The position numbers and the translations under genes were made by a program. 64,000 nt of DNA from NCBI GenBank assembly GCA_963780815.1, contig CAWADG010000002.1:1-64000 (forward strand). Reading direction: 5' to 3'. The notes under the pieces are model-generated. The model ran no database searches and was not told the DNA's origin. It worked only from the letters and a program-made list of their open reading frames with translations. Of the stretch, positions 25,092 to 35,464 are shown one piece after another. Position 1 is the first letter of the stretch; each line of letters begins with the position of its first letter. Origin of the DNA: VRUE01 sp963780815 (lineage in GTDB: Bacteria > Actinomycetota > Thermoleophilia > Solirubrobacterales > 70-9).

Positions 25092-26384
25092 CTAGGAAGC
25101 CGGCGCCCCGGAGATATCCGCCCTGGCCGAGGCGACGTCGGCTATCGCCTGGCCGATCGCCTCCGCCGCCTCGGCCAGTTCCTCCTCGCTGAGCACGGTG
25201 GGGAGCCCGAACTCGCCGCCCGACCCGAAATAGACGCCCCGCGTCACCGCCGCGAGGTGGAGCATCGAACAGGCCGGCCAGTCGATCTCGCCGCCCGGCC
25301 CGTCCAGCACGTAGACGCCGAAGGCCGATCCCACGCCGGCTGTGCGGACGGGCAGATCGCTGGTCGCAGCCGCGGCGGCGATCTCCGCCCTCAGGCGGTC
25401 GGCCTGGTCGTCGATCCGGGCGATCGCCTCGCCGCTGAGATCACGAAGCGCGATCGCCCCGGCGACCATACCCAGAACGTTGCCGTTGAACGAGCCGCCG
25501 TGGTAGAGCGGGTGCTCGGGATGGAGGTCAAAGCTCGCCATCATCTCCGCCGGGGCGGCAAGGACGCCGACCGGAAGACCGCCGCCGATCCACTTGCCGA
25601 GGCAGGTCATGTCGGCGTCGAAGCCGAACCTCTCGGCGGAGCCGCCCTCGGCGAGCCTGAACATCAGGCAGTCGTCGAGGATCAGCAGCACCCCCGCCTC
25701 GTCGGCGAGCCGTTGCAGCTGCGCGAGGAAACCCTCCGGCGGCGGCGTCACCACGCCGGTGTACTGGACGGGCTCGACGATGATCGCCGCGACGTCATCG
25801 CCGCCGCGTTCCAGCGCCGCGGCGTAGCTGTCGAGCTCCCCGAAGGTGGCCAGCGCGACCCGTCCCGGTTCCTCGGGCCGGTCCTGCAGTCCCACCTCGA
25901 GGTCGTCGTAAGAGCCGTGGTACGCGTGCCACGCCTTGACGACGACCTGCCGGCCGGTCACGTGGCGCGCCAGCTTGATCGCGAGCATGGTCGCCTCGGT
26001 GCCGGTGTTCGCGAAGCGGACCTGCACCTCGCCGGGTATGCGGTCGCAGAGCATCTCGGCGAACTCGATCTGGGCCTCGGAGGCGCCGGGCCAGGCGGTG
26101 CCGCGAGGAAGCGCCCGCTGCAGCGCATGCTCGATCGGCGGGTAGGAGTGCCCATGGATCAGGCTGAGGCCGTTGCAGAAGAGGTCGAGGTAGCGATTGC
26201 CGTCGACGTCATAGACCGAGGCGCCGGAGCCGTGGTCGAAGACGACGGGATACGGCGCGAACCAGGCCAGAGTGCGGGTGAGCCCGCGTGGCATCGACTT
26301 CGCCGCGCGCTCCATCAATTGGGCCGAGCGCGGAGTCATCTCGCGGTACCGGCCCTCGATCGGGCTCGTCAATTCCTCTGGCAT
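25092..26384 (-). CDS. Class III aminotransferase, beta-amino-acid type, copy 2
   Basis: 430 residues, intact. The PLP lysine is Lys264 in CLGKWIGGG and the aspartate lies in LILDDCLMF. The AYHGSYDDLEVG and LYHGGSFNGN stretches match copy 1 closely. ATG at 26384 follows AGAGGAG. It is last in the long HyuA3-B3-A2-B2 transcript but has its own operator-like motif 35-47 bp upstream. It is likely to convert a ring-opened amino acid to the keto acid. The usual DE pair is DD in both island copies. Confidence 0.88.
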   Translation of the reverse strand: MPEELTSPIEGRYREMTPRSAQLMERAAKSMPRGLTRTLAWFAPYPVVFDHGSGASVYDVDGNRYLDLFCNGLSLIHGHSYPPIEHALQRALPRGTAWPGASEAQIEFAEMLCDRIPGEVQVRFANTGTEATMLAIKLARHVTGRQVVVKAWHAYHGSYDDLEVGLQDRPEEPGRVALATFGELDSYAAALERGGDDVAAIIVEPVQYTGVVTPPPEGFLAQLQRLADEAGVLLILDDCLMFRLAEGGSAERFGFDADMTCLGKWIGGGLPVGVLAAPAEMMASFDLHPEHPLYHGGSFNGNVLGMVAGAIALRDLSGEAIARIDDQADRLRAEIAAAAATSDLPVRTAGVGSAFGVYVLDGPGGEIDWPACSMLHLAAVTRGVYFGSGGEFGLPTVLSEEELAEAAEAIGQAIADVASARADISGAPAS

Positions 26385-28317
26385 ATGTCGCTCCTCTGGG
26401 TCTGGTGCACCACACATATCGATCGGTCGGTCCGTAATGACCTGCCGTCGCTCCGGGGTCCTCGAGTGACCCATGGCTCAGCTTCGCTTTCGCCGCGCTC
26501 GGTCTCGGTGGCCCGCAGCTCCTCCCGACGCAGCCGCGTCGCCTCCTCGTCCACGCCCAGACGACGGGGCCCGCCTGCGGCCGCAAGATCGACGCCGTAG
26601 ACCCCCTCCGCGGCCTCGGGGCTGACCCAGCCTTCAAGCACGTCGTAGAGGACGGCGTCTGGGTCGCGATCGAGCGGATCGCCGTAGCCCCCTCCCCCGG
26701 CCTCGACGCCGCGGATCCACTGCCCCGGCTCGAGCAGGGAGTCGCCGACCGGCTCGGTCGCCCGTTCGCTGCCGTCGGCGCTGATGACGCTGGCGGATGC
26801 CGCCATCCCGGGCTCGCCGCCGAGGACTCCCTGCGGTGGGTTGAGCGCGAAGTCAGCCAGGTAGAAGGCCCGCATCGGTGTCGCCGATGGGCCGTAGACC
26901 ACCTCCGAGGCGGGCCCGCCGCGCAGCCGCCCGGCGCCTCCCGAGTCGGGCAGCAGGCGCAGCGACCTGAACCGAAGCGGGTACATGCGCTCGAGCATCT
27001 CGACGCTGTCGATGTAGACGGTCTTCGAGCAGTCGGGCATCGCATAGGTGATCCAGCCGTCGCAGTGCGGCGACGCGGGCCCGCCGTTGTTGCCGATCAC
27101 CATCTCGCTCACATAGGGGTTGCCGTTCTCGTAGGTGCCGGAGAAGACGGCGTAGCCGACGCCGAGCGCGCCGGCGCCCTCGGCGAGCCCCCGTCCGTCG
27201 CCGAGCTGGCAGAAAGCGCTCTGCGCGGCGTTGATGATCCGGTTGAGCACGTTCGTGGTCGAGACCGATGCGGAATACGGCTCGACCAGGCCGCCGGCGA
27301 TCGAGCCCTCCCGCAGCAGCACCTCGACGCGCCGGAAGGAGCCCGCGTTCCGCGGGATGTCCTCGTCGAGGCAGTTGAGCAGGGCGATCGTGCAGCCGCC
27401 GCGGGCGCAGTACTCGGAGACGTTGAGGCCGAACGGGATGCAGTCCGGGTTGTCTCGCAGGTCGAACATGACCTTCCCCCGCTCGGGGTCGACCTCGACG
27501 GCCACCTTGACCTCCACCCCGCCGGGGAGGCCTGGGATCGGGTCGTGCCGGGAGCGGCGTTCGAGGCGCCGCTCCGGCAGCTTGCGGATCGCCTGCTCCA
27601 TCGACCGCTCGGAGTAGTCGAGCCACTCGCGGACGAACGCCTTGATCGTCTCCAGCCCGTACCGCTCGATCGACCTCGTGGACCCGCCGTTCGCCGATCC
27701 TGGCGGCCCCGACCGACGGCAAGGTAGTCGCCGTACCACACCTCGGGAACCCGGATCCGCCGTTTGCACATCCGGATGATGTCGTCGACGTCCTCATAGT
27801 CCTGCTGGACCTTCACGCAGGGGAAGACGAGCCCGCCCTCCGCGTACACGTCGTCCACGTAGGCGACGTAGGTCGACGGTTCGGCATTTCCGCAATCCGC
27901 CTGATGCGCCTTGGCAGAGGCGGTGAAGACGTGCTCGCCGTCGACGAAGACCGGGACCAGGATCGTGTGGTCGGCTGTGTGGGTGTTGCCGAGGATCGGA
28001 TCGTTGTGAAGAAAGGCGTCGCCCTCGCGGAGATCAGGGTGGAGCTCGCGCATCGAGCGGGTCTGAAGCCCGGCGCCGAGGACGTGCACCTGCAGGCCCT
28101 CGGCGGCTGCGAAGAGCTGGTCGTCGGCGGTGATGATCGAGCAGGAGAAGTCGCGCGCCATGTTGAGGATCGAGGAGCGGCCGGTACGGAAGAGGGTGTT
28201 GGTCATCTCCCTGACGATCGCTTCGAACCGGTGCGCGAGGACGGCGAGCAGGGTCGGGTCCACAAGGCCCTCTTCCTCCATGCGTCCGGTCTGCGCGGCT
28301 TCCAGATCCTGGGTCAT
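26369..28317 (-). pseudogene. HyuB-family subunit, pair 2, two close frameshifts
   Basis: The N-terminal 200 residues (MTNTLFRTGRSSILNMARDF, LHNDPILGNTHTADH, HQADCGNAEPSTY) are in one frame. VGAARIGERRVHEV is in a second. The rest, from IERYGLETIKAF, is in a third. Both breaks fall within 27680-27735. The ATG at 28317 overlaps the HyuA2 stop (ATGA). The last 40 residues do not look like a HyuB tail; a lost stop near 26480 would leave a short intergenic region holding the operator-like motif. Otherwise the protein looks conserved, so sequencing error is likely. Confidence 0.8.
26419..26431 (+). promoter_or_regulatory. Island operator motif, site 5
   Basis: TCGATCGGTCGGT, exact fit to YCGATCRRTYRRT, 35-47 bp upstream of the aminotransferase ATG at 26384 (transcribed leftward). 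Nominally inside the 3' end of hyuB2, in the stretch that does not look like HyuB protein. Confidence 0.45.
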
Positions 28318-30401
28318 CCGAGCTCCAATCTGTAGTTGCCCGACTCGGTCACGTGGGCGGTCCAGCCCGGGTAGACCACGATCGTCGTCTCCGGCTCGAT
28401 CAGGATCGCCGGCCCTTCGGCGACGGCGCCGGGGCCCATCTCGGCGCCGAGGTAGATCGGAACCTCGACCTCGCCGAGGTCCGGCATGAAAGCCACCCGG
28501 GAGTCGTTGCCCGCGCCCGCCCCGTCGTCCGAGCGGCGCTCGCTGCCGACCGCCGGCTTGCTGGTGCCGACCACGACTCGACCCTTCCACTGGCTCAGCT
28601 CGATCTTCTGCCCCGGCTCTCGCACGGCGAAGATCCGCTCGTGGGCGTCGTGGAAGCTTTCGATCAGAGCATCGAGCGAGGCCTGGTCCGGCACGCCTTC
28701 GCCTGCGAGCGGGATCGGCACGTCCCAGACCTGGTACGCGTAGCGCGCCTCGACGTAGTAGCGGCGGCTGGCATCGCCGTCGAAGCCGGCCGGCAGCTGC
28801 TCCTCGAACTCCGACATCCGCCGGCGCAGGTCGGCGATCGTCGCCGCCACCCCCTCGAAGTCGAAGTCCTGCGAGTGCGTCGCGTGCGGAGCGGTGACCT
28901 CGCGGACGATGTCGCTGTACTGGCCGCCGAAGGCCGCGAGGACGCCGGCCGCCTTCGGGATCAGCACCTGGCGGCAGCCGAGCTCGCGGGCGATCGGGAG
29001 GATGGTCAGTCCGGCGGCTCCGCCCCCGGCGACCAGGGTGCTGTCGCGAGGATCCACCCCCTCGTTCACCGTCAGTTCCTGGATTGCCGCGATCATCCGC
29101 TCGTTGGCGACCGACAGGACCGCGTGGGCGGCCTCTTTGGCGCTGATCGAGAGAGCCTCGGCGAGCCCCGCCATCGCCGCTTCGGCCGCCGCCAAATCGA
29201 GCTTCATGGCGCCGCCCAGGAAGCGGTCGGGATCGACATATCCGAGGGTCAGCGCGGCGTCGGTGACCGTCGGCCGGTCGCCGCCGCGCCCGTAGCAGGC
29301 CGGGCCCGGATCGGCGCCGGCGCTCTCGGGCCCGACCCTGAGCAGGCCACCCGAGTCGACCCAGGCGATCGAGCCGCCGCCGGCGCCGATGCTGCGGACA
29401 TCGACGGAGGAGAGGCCGGTGAGGTGCCCCGCGAAGGGCTCGCCGAGCCAGGTCTCGTTGGTGAACACGAGGTCGCCGTCGCGGACGAGGCCCACCTCGA
29501 AGCTGGTCCCGCCAGCGTCGCAGACGATCACGTCACCGCTGCCGGTCTCGGCCGCCGCGATCGTCCGCGCCGCGACCGGGGCGAGGGAGGGGCCCGAGCG
29601 AACCGAGAGCAGCGGGCTGGCGATCAGGTCCGTCATCGGCACGGCGCCGCCGGCAGAGGTCGCCGCGAGCAGCTCGCCCGCGAAGCCCTCGGACTCGAGG
29701 CCGCTCGCGATCTCCGGTAGATGGCGCTGCATCAGCGGCCTCAGCGAGGCGTCTATCGCGGTGCTTGAGGCTCGCCGGTACTCGCGGACGATCGGGTTCA
29801 CCTGATGGGAGAGCGAGAAGGGGACGCCCGGCATCTCCTCTTCGATCAGCCCGCCGAGGGCAAGCTCGTGGGCCGGATTCGCTGTCGCCCAGAGCAGGCA
29901 CACCGAGACGGCCTCGATCTCCTGCTTCCTGGCGCTCGCCAGGGCGGCGCGGGCCGCCTCCTCGTCGAGCGCTGTGATCACCTCGCCGTGGACATCGATT
30001 CGCTCGGGGATCTCGAACGTGTTGCGGCGGGGGACGTAGGGCTCGGGGAAGGGGCGCGAGTAGTCGTAGGGCCGCAGCGAACCGCCCTCGCGCCGGACGA
30101 GGATGTCGGGGAACCCCTCGGTGCAGAGGAACGCCGTCCGGGCTGTCTTGCTCTCGAGGATCGCGTTGGTGGCCTGCGTCGTGCTGAAGATGAAGAGAGA
30201 GGTGCGGCCGAGCAGTTCGGAGATCTCCTCGCCGAGCTGTCCGGCCGCGCCGGCGAGGGCGGAGCGCAGGCCGTCGAAAAGACGCTCGGGCCGGGTCAGC
30301 GACTTCGCCAGGGTGAGGCCCCCGGAGGCGTCGCTGACGACCACGTCGGTGAACGTGCCGCCGATGTCGCAGGTGATCCGGGCCTCGCCGTTCGCGCTCA
30401 T
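28314..30401 (-). CDS. HyuA-family subunit, pair 2
   Basis: 695 residues from the ATG at 30401. DIGGTFTDVVV near residue 10 is the ATP loop; VCDAGGTSFEVG, SIGAGGGSIAWVD and GADPGPACYGRGG are intact. It is more divergent from HyuA1 and HyuA3 than these are from each other (IFSTTQATNAIL instead of IHGTTRA), which suggests a different substrate. Upstream the reading frame is open into HyuB3, giving an apparent 1327-residue protein. The ATGA junction in the alternative frame argues they are separate genes. Confidence 0.9.
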   Translation of the reverse strand: MSANGEARITCDIGGTFTDVVVSDASGGLTLAKSLTRPERLFDGLRSALAGAAGQLGEEISELLGRTSLFIFSTTQATNAILESKTARTAFLCTEGFPDILVRREGGSLRPYDYSRPFPEPYVPRRNTFEIPERIDVHGEVITALDEEAARAALASARKQEIEAVSVCLLWATANPAHELALGGLIEEEMPGVPFSLSHQVNPIVREYRRASSTAIDASLRPLMQRHLPEIASGLESEGFAGELLAATSAGGAVPMTDLIASPLLSVRSGPSLAPVAARTIAAAETGSGDVIVCDAGGTSFEVGLVRDGDLVFTNETWLGEPFAGHLTGLSSVDVRSIGAGGGSIAWVDSGGLLRVGPESAGADPGPACYGRGGDRPTVTDAALTLGYVDPDRFLGGAMKLDLAAAEAAMAGLAEALSISAKEAAHAVLSVANERMIAAIQELTVNEGVDPRDSTLVAGGGAAGLTILPIARELGCRQVLIPKAAGVLAAFGGQYSDIVREVTAPHATHSQDFDFEGVAATIADLRRRMSEFEEQLPAGFDGDASRRYYVEARYAYQVWDVPIPLAGEGVPDQASLDALIESFHDAHERIFAVREPGQKIELSQWKGRVVVGTSKPAVGSERRSDDGAGAGNDSRVAFMPDLGEVEVPIYLGAEMGPGAVAEGPAILIEPETTIVVYPGWTAHVTESGNYRLELG

Positions 30402-32297
30402 CGATCCTGCGGGGGGCGCACGTAGTCGGCAAGCCGGTCGGCGATCAGTTGGGCGTGCTGCGCGAACTTCAGGCGGCCGCGGCTGCTCGCGGGCTTCCCT
30501 CGCCCGCTCCCGACGCGCATCGGTGGCGGCGGCGTCGAGGCGACCCGCCTCGTCGACGATGACCGCGTAGACGTCGGCCGCCTGCTCGCGGCTGACGAAG
30601 CCGCTGCGGATGTCGTCGAGGACCAACTCCACATCGCGCTCCCAGGGCGGGCCGTAGCCGCCGCCCGAGGTCGAGATCGCGTAGACCGTGTCGCCGGGGC
30701 CGAGCTCCAGCTCACCCCACCCCGGCAGCTCCTCGACCGAGCCATCGGCTCGCCTCAGGTATTGGCGCGCCGGCGTGCCCGGATGGCCCCCTCGGGCGCC
30801 GATCGCGGGATGGACGTAGCCGTCCGTGGACCACATCGCGTGGATCTCGGTGTCGGCCGGCCCGTACTCCACGTAGGAGGCGGGGGCGCCACGGAAGCGG
30901 CCGGGCCCACCGCTGTCGGAGACGAAGCGATCGGCCCAGATGATGATCGGATAGAGCAGCTCGTCGACCTCGGTCGAGTCGCGCAGCATCGTGCCGCCGT
31001 CCCCCACCTCCCCCGACACCGGCCAACCGTCGGCGCGGGCGTGACCGGCGCCTCCGGTGAGGCCGAGGATCATCAGGTTGACGAACGGCGCGTCTCCATG
31101 GCGGGGGTCGCGACCGGAGATGTCGGCGACGGCCGCCGTCAGGGTCCCGGTCTCGGCCATCCCCAGGCCGTCGTCGAGCTCGGCTATCGCCCGCTGGGTG
31201 GCGTTCGCCACCCGGTCGGCGAGCCCGGTGGTCGCGGTGGAGCAGCTCGCCGGATGGCGTGGGATCCCGACGATGCAGTTCTCACGAATCAGGATGTCGA
31301 GACGGCGGAAGCTTCCTGCGTTGGGCGGGACCGCGACCGGGAGGCTGTTGAAGATGCCGATCATCGCCGCGGTCCGGCTGGTCGCCTCGGTCAGGTTTAT
31401 GCCGCAGGGCAGGCAGTCGAGGTTGTCCCGCAGGTCAACCTCGATCCGGGCGTCCCGGGGGTCGACCTTGACGCTGACCTTGACCGGAACTCCCTCCTCG
31501 ATGCCGGCATCGGGAAGCGGGTCGTGCTGATTGTGGGCGACGCTGTGGCCGGCCGGCATCGCCCGGATCGCGCTCGCCATCATCTCCTCGCTGTAGTCGA
31601 ACCAAGCCTCGGTGTAGGCGTGGAGCGCCTCCCAGCCGAGCTCGTTGCCCATCGCGAGAAGCTCCTGCTCGCCGATGCGAGCGGCCCCGATCATGCCGAT
31701 GAAGTCCGCGTACCAGACGTCGGGCACCCGCAGCCGCGCCCGGCACATCTCGATCATCTCGGGGACGTCGGTGTAATCGCGCTGGACCCGCACGCCGGGG
31801 AAGATCAGAGCGCCCTCGTGATAGACGTCGCGCGCGTTGGCCCAGAGGGTGGTCGGCTCCGAGTTGCCGATGTCGGCCATGTGCGCTTTCACCATCGCCG
31901 TGAAGTGGTGGCGGCCCTCGTCGTCGACGACCGGCACGAGCACGCAGTGGTCGCCCGCATGAGAGTTGCCGTGGTAGGGGGAGTTGTGGAGGAAGGCATC
32001 GCCGGCGCGCATCTCCGGATGCAGCTTCGCGAGCGACTCCGAGATCAGGTCGGGCCCGCTCATCACATGTATCGGCAGGCTCTCGGCGGCCGCGAGCATC
32101 TCATGGTCCTTCGTGATCACGCAGCAGGAGAAGTCGCGGGCAGTGTTGAGCACCGAGGACCGGGCGGTTTTGAAGAGGGTGTTTGTCATCCGCCGGACGA
32201 TGCCCTGGATCCGGCTGGTGATCACGGCCAGGGCCACCGGGTCGAAGCGCTCGCCCGCCGGTGGCGCCGCTCGCTCAGCTGCGGACTGCGTCGCCAC
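30398..32297 (-). pseudogene. HyuB-family subunit, pair 3, frameshift near its end
   Basis: Residues 1-600 are intact (MTNTLFKTARSSVLNTARDF, LHNSPYHGNSHAGDH, STSGGGYGPPWERDVE). Near 30490 the natural C-terminus changes frame: the other frame reads RGRLKFAQHAQLIADRLADY and stops at 30398-30400, exactly overlapping the HyuA2 ATG as ATGA. Removing one base gives 632 residues, like HyuB1 (637). In the given frame it instead fuses to HyuA2 through a Pro/Arg-rich junk linker. It closely resembles HyuB1. Confidence 0.85.
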
Positions 32298-34379
32298 GCC
32301 TCACCTCCTCCCTCTCCTGCTCCTCGGCGCCGTCGCGGATGATCAGGCTGGCTCCGGCTCGCATCGCCACATTGCCGGGCTCGACGACGATGGTTGTCAG
32401 CGGCGATTCGACCAGGGCAGGGCCCAAGAGCTGTTCGCCCTCAGCGAGCCCGGCGAGGGAGCGGACGCTGGCGCGCAGCGGCCCGTGCCCGGAGAAATAG
32501 ACCTCGCGCTCGCCGTCGGGTGCCGACGTCGGCGAGTGCATCCTCGCCTGCGACGAGTCCCCGGGGAGCGGGCAGGTGACCCGCGCCCGCAGGCCGATGA
32601 TTTCGACTGCTGAGCGGTCGTCGCGCACCGCGAATATCCGGTCGTGCAGGTCCCTGAAGTCGGCGAGGAACGCTTCGAGCGCGGCGGGGTCGTCGCCGAA
32701 TCGATCCCCGCGCAGAGGTAGGTCCAGCTGCCAGACCTGGCGCGCGTGGCGCGCCTCGGCGATCATCTCGATGGCGTGGTTCGCGCCGCCGACCTCCGCG
32801 GCGAACCGCTCGCAGCGATCGTGAAGCTCGGCCAGGACCCGGTCGGTGCCGTGCCAGTCGAAGTCATCGGTCGAGGTGAAGCATGCGGTGGTGAACTCGG
32901 CGCCGAGGTCGGCCATCAGCGCGCCGACCGCGCTCAGCGTGGCGCAGGCCTCAGGGACGACCATCGTCTTGCAGCCCAACCGCCGCATGATCGCGGTGCC
33001 GTTCAGGCCCGCTGCCCCGCCGCCGCCGACCAGGACAGCGTCGCGGGGATCGATACCCGCGTCGACGGTGACCTCCTTGATCGCCTGGACCATCTGCTCG
33101 GTCGCCAGGGCGAGGATCGCCGAGGCCGCCTCCTGGAGCTCGAGGCCCAGCGGCTCGGCGATGTCGCGGGAGATCGCGGAGCGTGCCGGCTCGGCGTCGA
33201 GCGGCATCGCCCCGTCGAGAAAGCGCCGGGGATCGAGATAGCCGAGGACGAGGCAGGCATCGGTGACGGTCGGCAGCTCCCCATCACGGCCGTAGGCTGC
33301 GGGCCCGGGGTCCGCGCCGGCGCTCTGCGGGCCGACATGGAGCAGGCCGCCGTCGTCGATCCAGGCGATGCTGCCCCCCCGGCCCCGATGCTTTTGACGT
33401 CGACGGCGGGGAAGCCGATGATGTGGCCGGTGTAGGGCTCGCCCAGCCACGCTTCGCGAGTCATCGGGATGCGGCCACCGCGCACGACCGAGACCTCGTA
33501 GCTGGTGCCGCCGGTGTCGGTGACGATCGCGGTATTGGCGTCGGCGTCGGCCGCCGCGAAGTGGCGGCCCGCGACCGGCGCCATCGCCGGCCCGGAGTTG
33601 ATCGAGGTGATCGGCTTCTCTGCCGCTTCGCGAGTGTGCATCAGCCCGCCACCGGTCGAGATCATGAGCAGCTCGCCGCTGAACCCGGCGGCGCCGAGTG
33701 CGCGCTCGAGGTTGCCCAGGTACTCGGTCATCAGCGGCTTCAGGGAGGCGTCGATCGCAGTCGACGAGGCCCGCCGGTACTCGCGCAGGGTTGGGTTGAG
33801 CGCGTGCGAAAGGGTGTAGGGAACGCCCGGTAGGTGCTCTTCGAGGAGCTCGCCCACGCGCAGCTCGTGGGTCGGGTTGACGATCGACCAGAGCAGGCAC
33901 ACGGCGACGGCCTCGACCCCGATCTCGGCCATCCCGGCTGCCGTCTCCTCGACTGCCCGCTCGTCGAGTGGGCGCAGGACCCTCCCCTGCGCGTCGATCC
34001 GCTCAGGGAGCTCAAAGGTCAGCTCGCGGGGGATGTAGCCGTCCTGGTAGCCCTCGCTCCAGTCGAACGTCCGGTTGCGTCCACCTTCCCGGATCAGCAG
34101 CATGTCGCAGTGCCCGAGCGTCGTCAGCAGGGCTGTCTTGGCGGTGCTGCCGGTGAGGACCGCATTGGTCGCCCGCGTCGTGCCGTGGATCAGCATCTCG
34201 ACCTGGGCGAGCAGCTCGGAGCGATCCATTTGCAGCGCCGCGGCGGCCTGCTCGAGGACCTCGAGGATGCCGATGATCGGATTGGCGGGCGTGGTCGGAG
34301 TCTTGAAGATCCGTACCTCGCCCTCGCGCTCCAGCGCCAGATCGGTGAACGTCCCTCCGGTGTCGATTGCGCAGCGCAC
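32275..34379 (-). pseudogene. HyuA-family subunit, pair 3, one-base deletion in a G run
   Basis: From the GTG at 34379: DTGGTFTDLAL, IHGTTRATNAVL and TDTGGTSYEVSVV. At about 33375 the glycine-rich SIGAGGGSIAW segment has a run of seven G where eight are needed, breaking the frame; the rest (IDDGGLLHVGPQSAGADPG) continues intact. Restoring one base gives exactly 701 residues, the length of HyuA1, its close paralogue. It leads the five-gene HyuA3-HyuB3-HyuA2-HyuB2-aminotransferase transcript. Confidence 0.85.
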
Positions 34380-34420
34380 CTGGCAGCATTCCTCGCTGTA
34401 TGACCTCGCGGCGACTATAT

Positions 34421-34433
34421 ACCGATTGATCGG
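34421..34433 (-). promoter_or_regulatory. Island operator motif, site 6 (near-perfect palindrome)
   Basis: On the minus strand it reads CCGATCAATCGGT. The full site ACCGATTGATCGGT (34421-34434) is a perfect inverted repeat of ACCGAT with a 2-bp centre, next to the AT-rich CTATATA, as expected for a TetR-type operator over a -10 region. It separates hyuA3 (leftward) from the 3-hydroxyacyl-CoA-dehydrogenase-like gene (rightward). Confidence 0.6.
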
Positions 34434-34481
34434 TTTGGGGCAAGCAACCGCCTGGTGCCCCCGCATCTAGGCTTCGGCAAG

Positions 34482-35399
34482 GTGAGCGAGCTGGGCGGAA
34501 CCGGCCCCGAGGAGGGAAGCGAGCGCTTCGTCGCGGTGCTGGGCGCGGGGCTGATGGGGGCCCAGATCGCCTGCGAGTACGCGCTGGGCGCCTGGTCGGT
34601 CACCTGCGTCTCCCGGCGGCCCGAGGCCGCCGAGGCCAGGGTCCGGGAGGCGCTGAGGCTGGTCGAGCGAGAGCGGCTCGCGGACACGTCGACCTGCAGC
34701 GCGGCGGCGGCGAGGGTCCGCTTCGCGACCCCTGGAGGAGACCTCGGCCACTGCGAGCTGATCGTCGAGTCGCTACCGGAGGACCTCGATCTCAAGGCCG
34801 AGGTCCTCGGCGCACTGGCCGCCCGCCACTCCGAGGCTCTGGTGGCGACGAACACCTCCTCGATCTCGGTCACGGAATTGGGAGGCGCGGCGGGGGTTTC
34901 CGGTCGTATCGTCGGCACCCACTACTGGAACCCGCCGCTGCTGATGCCACTGGTCGAGATCGTCGCCGGTGAGGGGACTCCGGTTGAGCGGCTCGACGCG
35001 ATCGCCGCGGTCCTCACCGAGCTCGGCAAGCGGCCGGTCCGGCTCAACCGCGAGGTCCCCGGCCTACTCTGGAATCGCCTTCAGGCGGCGGTACTCCGCG
35101 AGTGCCTGTGGCTCGTCGAAGAGGGAGTTGCCCCACCGGAGACCCTGGACGAGGTGATGCGCAACGGCCTCGCTCGCCGTTGGCGCCTCACCGGGCCGTT
35201 CGAGACGGTGGGGCTGGGCGGCGCCCAGGTCTTCGACGCCATAGCCGAGAACCTGTTCCCGTCGCTCTCCGACGCAGGTTCGGGGACCGGCTTCGGGCCG
35301 CACGTCCCGACCGATCCCAAGCGGCTGCGGGCGCTGCGCAGCGCCCGGGACGAGGAGCTGGCGCGGCTCCTCAGGGAGGAAAGAGAGACCAAGCCTTGA
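34482..35399 (+). CDS. 3-hydroxyacyl-CoA dehydrogenase-family oxidoreductase (carnitine dehydrogenase-like)
   Basis: 305 residues from a GTG at 34482 (GTG 34455 is also possible). N-terminal Rossmann motif VLGAGLMGAQIA, then NTSSISVTEL and GTHYWNPPLLMPLVEIV with the family's catalytic His, and a short helical C-terminal domain. The family oxidises 3-hydroxy acids, free or as CoA thioesters; L-carnitine dehydrogenase and L-gulonate dehydrogenase are relatives. Production of a 3-oxo acid would feed BKACE. It precedes the demethylase module and shares its control region with hyuA3. Confidence 0.78.
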   Translation: MSELGGTGPEEGSERFVAVLGAGLMGAQIACEYALGAWSVTCVSRRPEAAEARVREALRLVERERLADTSTCSAAAARVRFATPGGDLGHCELIVESLPEDLDLKAEVLGALAARHSEALVATNTSSISVTELGGAAGVSGRIVGTHYWNPPLLMPLVEIVAGEGTPVERLDAIAAVLTELGKRPVRLNREVPGLLWNRLQAAVLRECLWLVEEGVAPPETLDEVMRNGLARRWRLTGPFETVGLGGAQVFDAIAENLFPSLSDAGSGTGFGPHVPTDPKRLRALRSARDEELARLLREERETKP

Positions 35400-35423
35400 C
35401 AGGTGAAGGCAGGTCGATTACGT

Positions 35424-35436
35424 ATTGACTGATCGA
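35424..35436 (-). promoter_or_regulatory. Island operator motif, site 7
   Basis: Minus-strand TCGATCAGTCAAT, exact fit to YCGATCRRTYRRT. It lies in the 65-bp gap before the demethylase gene, beside a TTGACA hexamer at 35396-35401 and AT-rich GATCGATATAAA. This is the promoter-like sequence for the 35.5-41.9 kb operon. Confidence 0.55.
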
Positions 35437-35464
35437 TATAAACCGCGCCGCGCCGGAGGCAAGT

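Noticed and set aside
28314..32297. A 1327-residue HyuB-HyuA fusion protein
   Set aside because: The junction is a Pro/Arg-rich non-HyuB linker. In the neighbouring frame HyuB ends naturally at 30398-30400 and overlaps the HyuA ATG as ATGA, as in the other pairs. One indel near 30490 explains the fusion.
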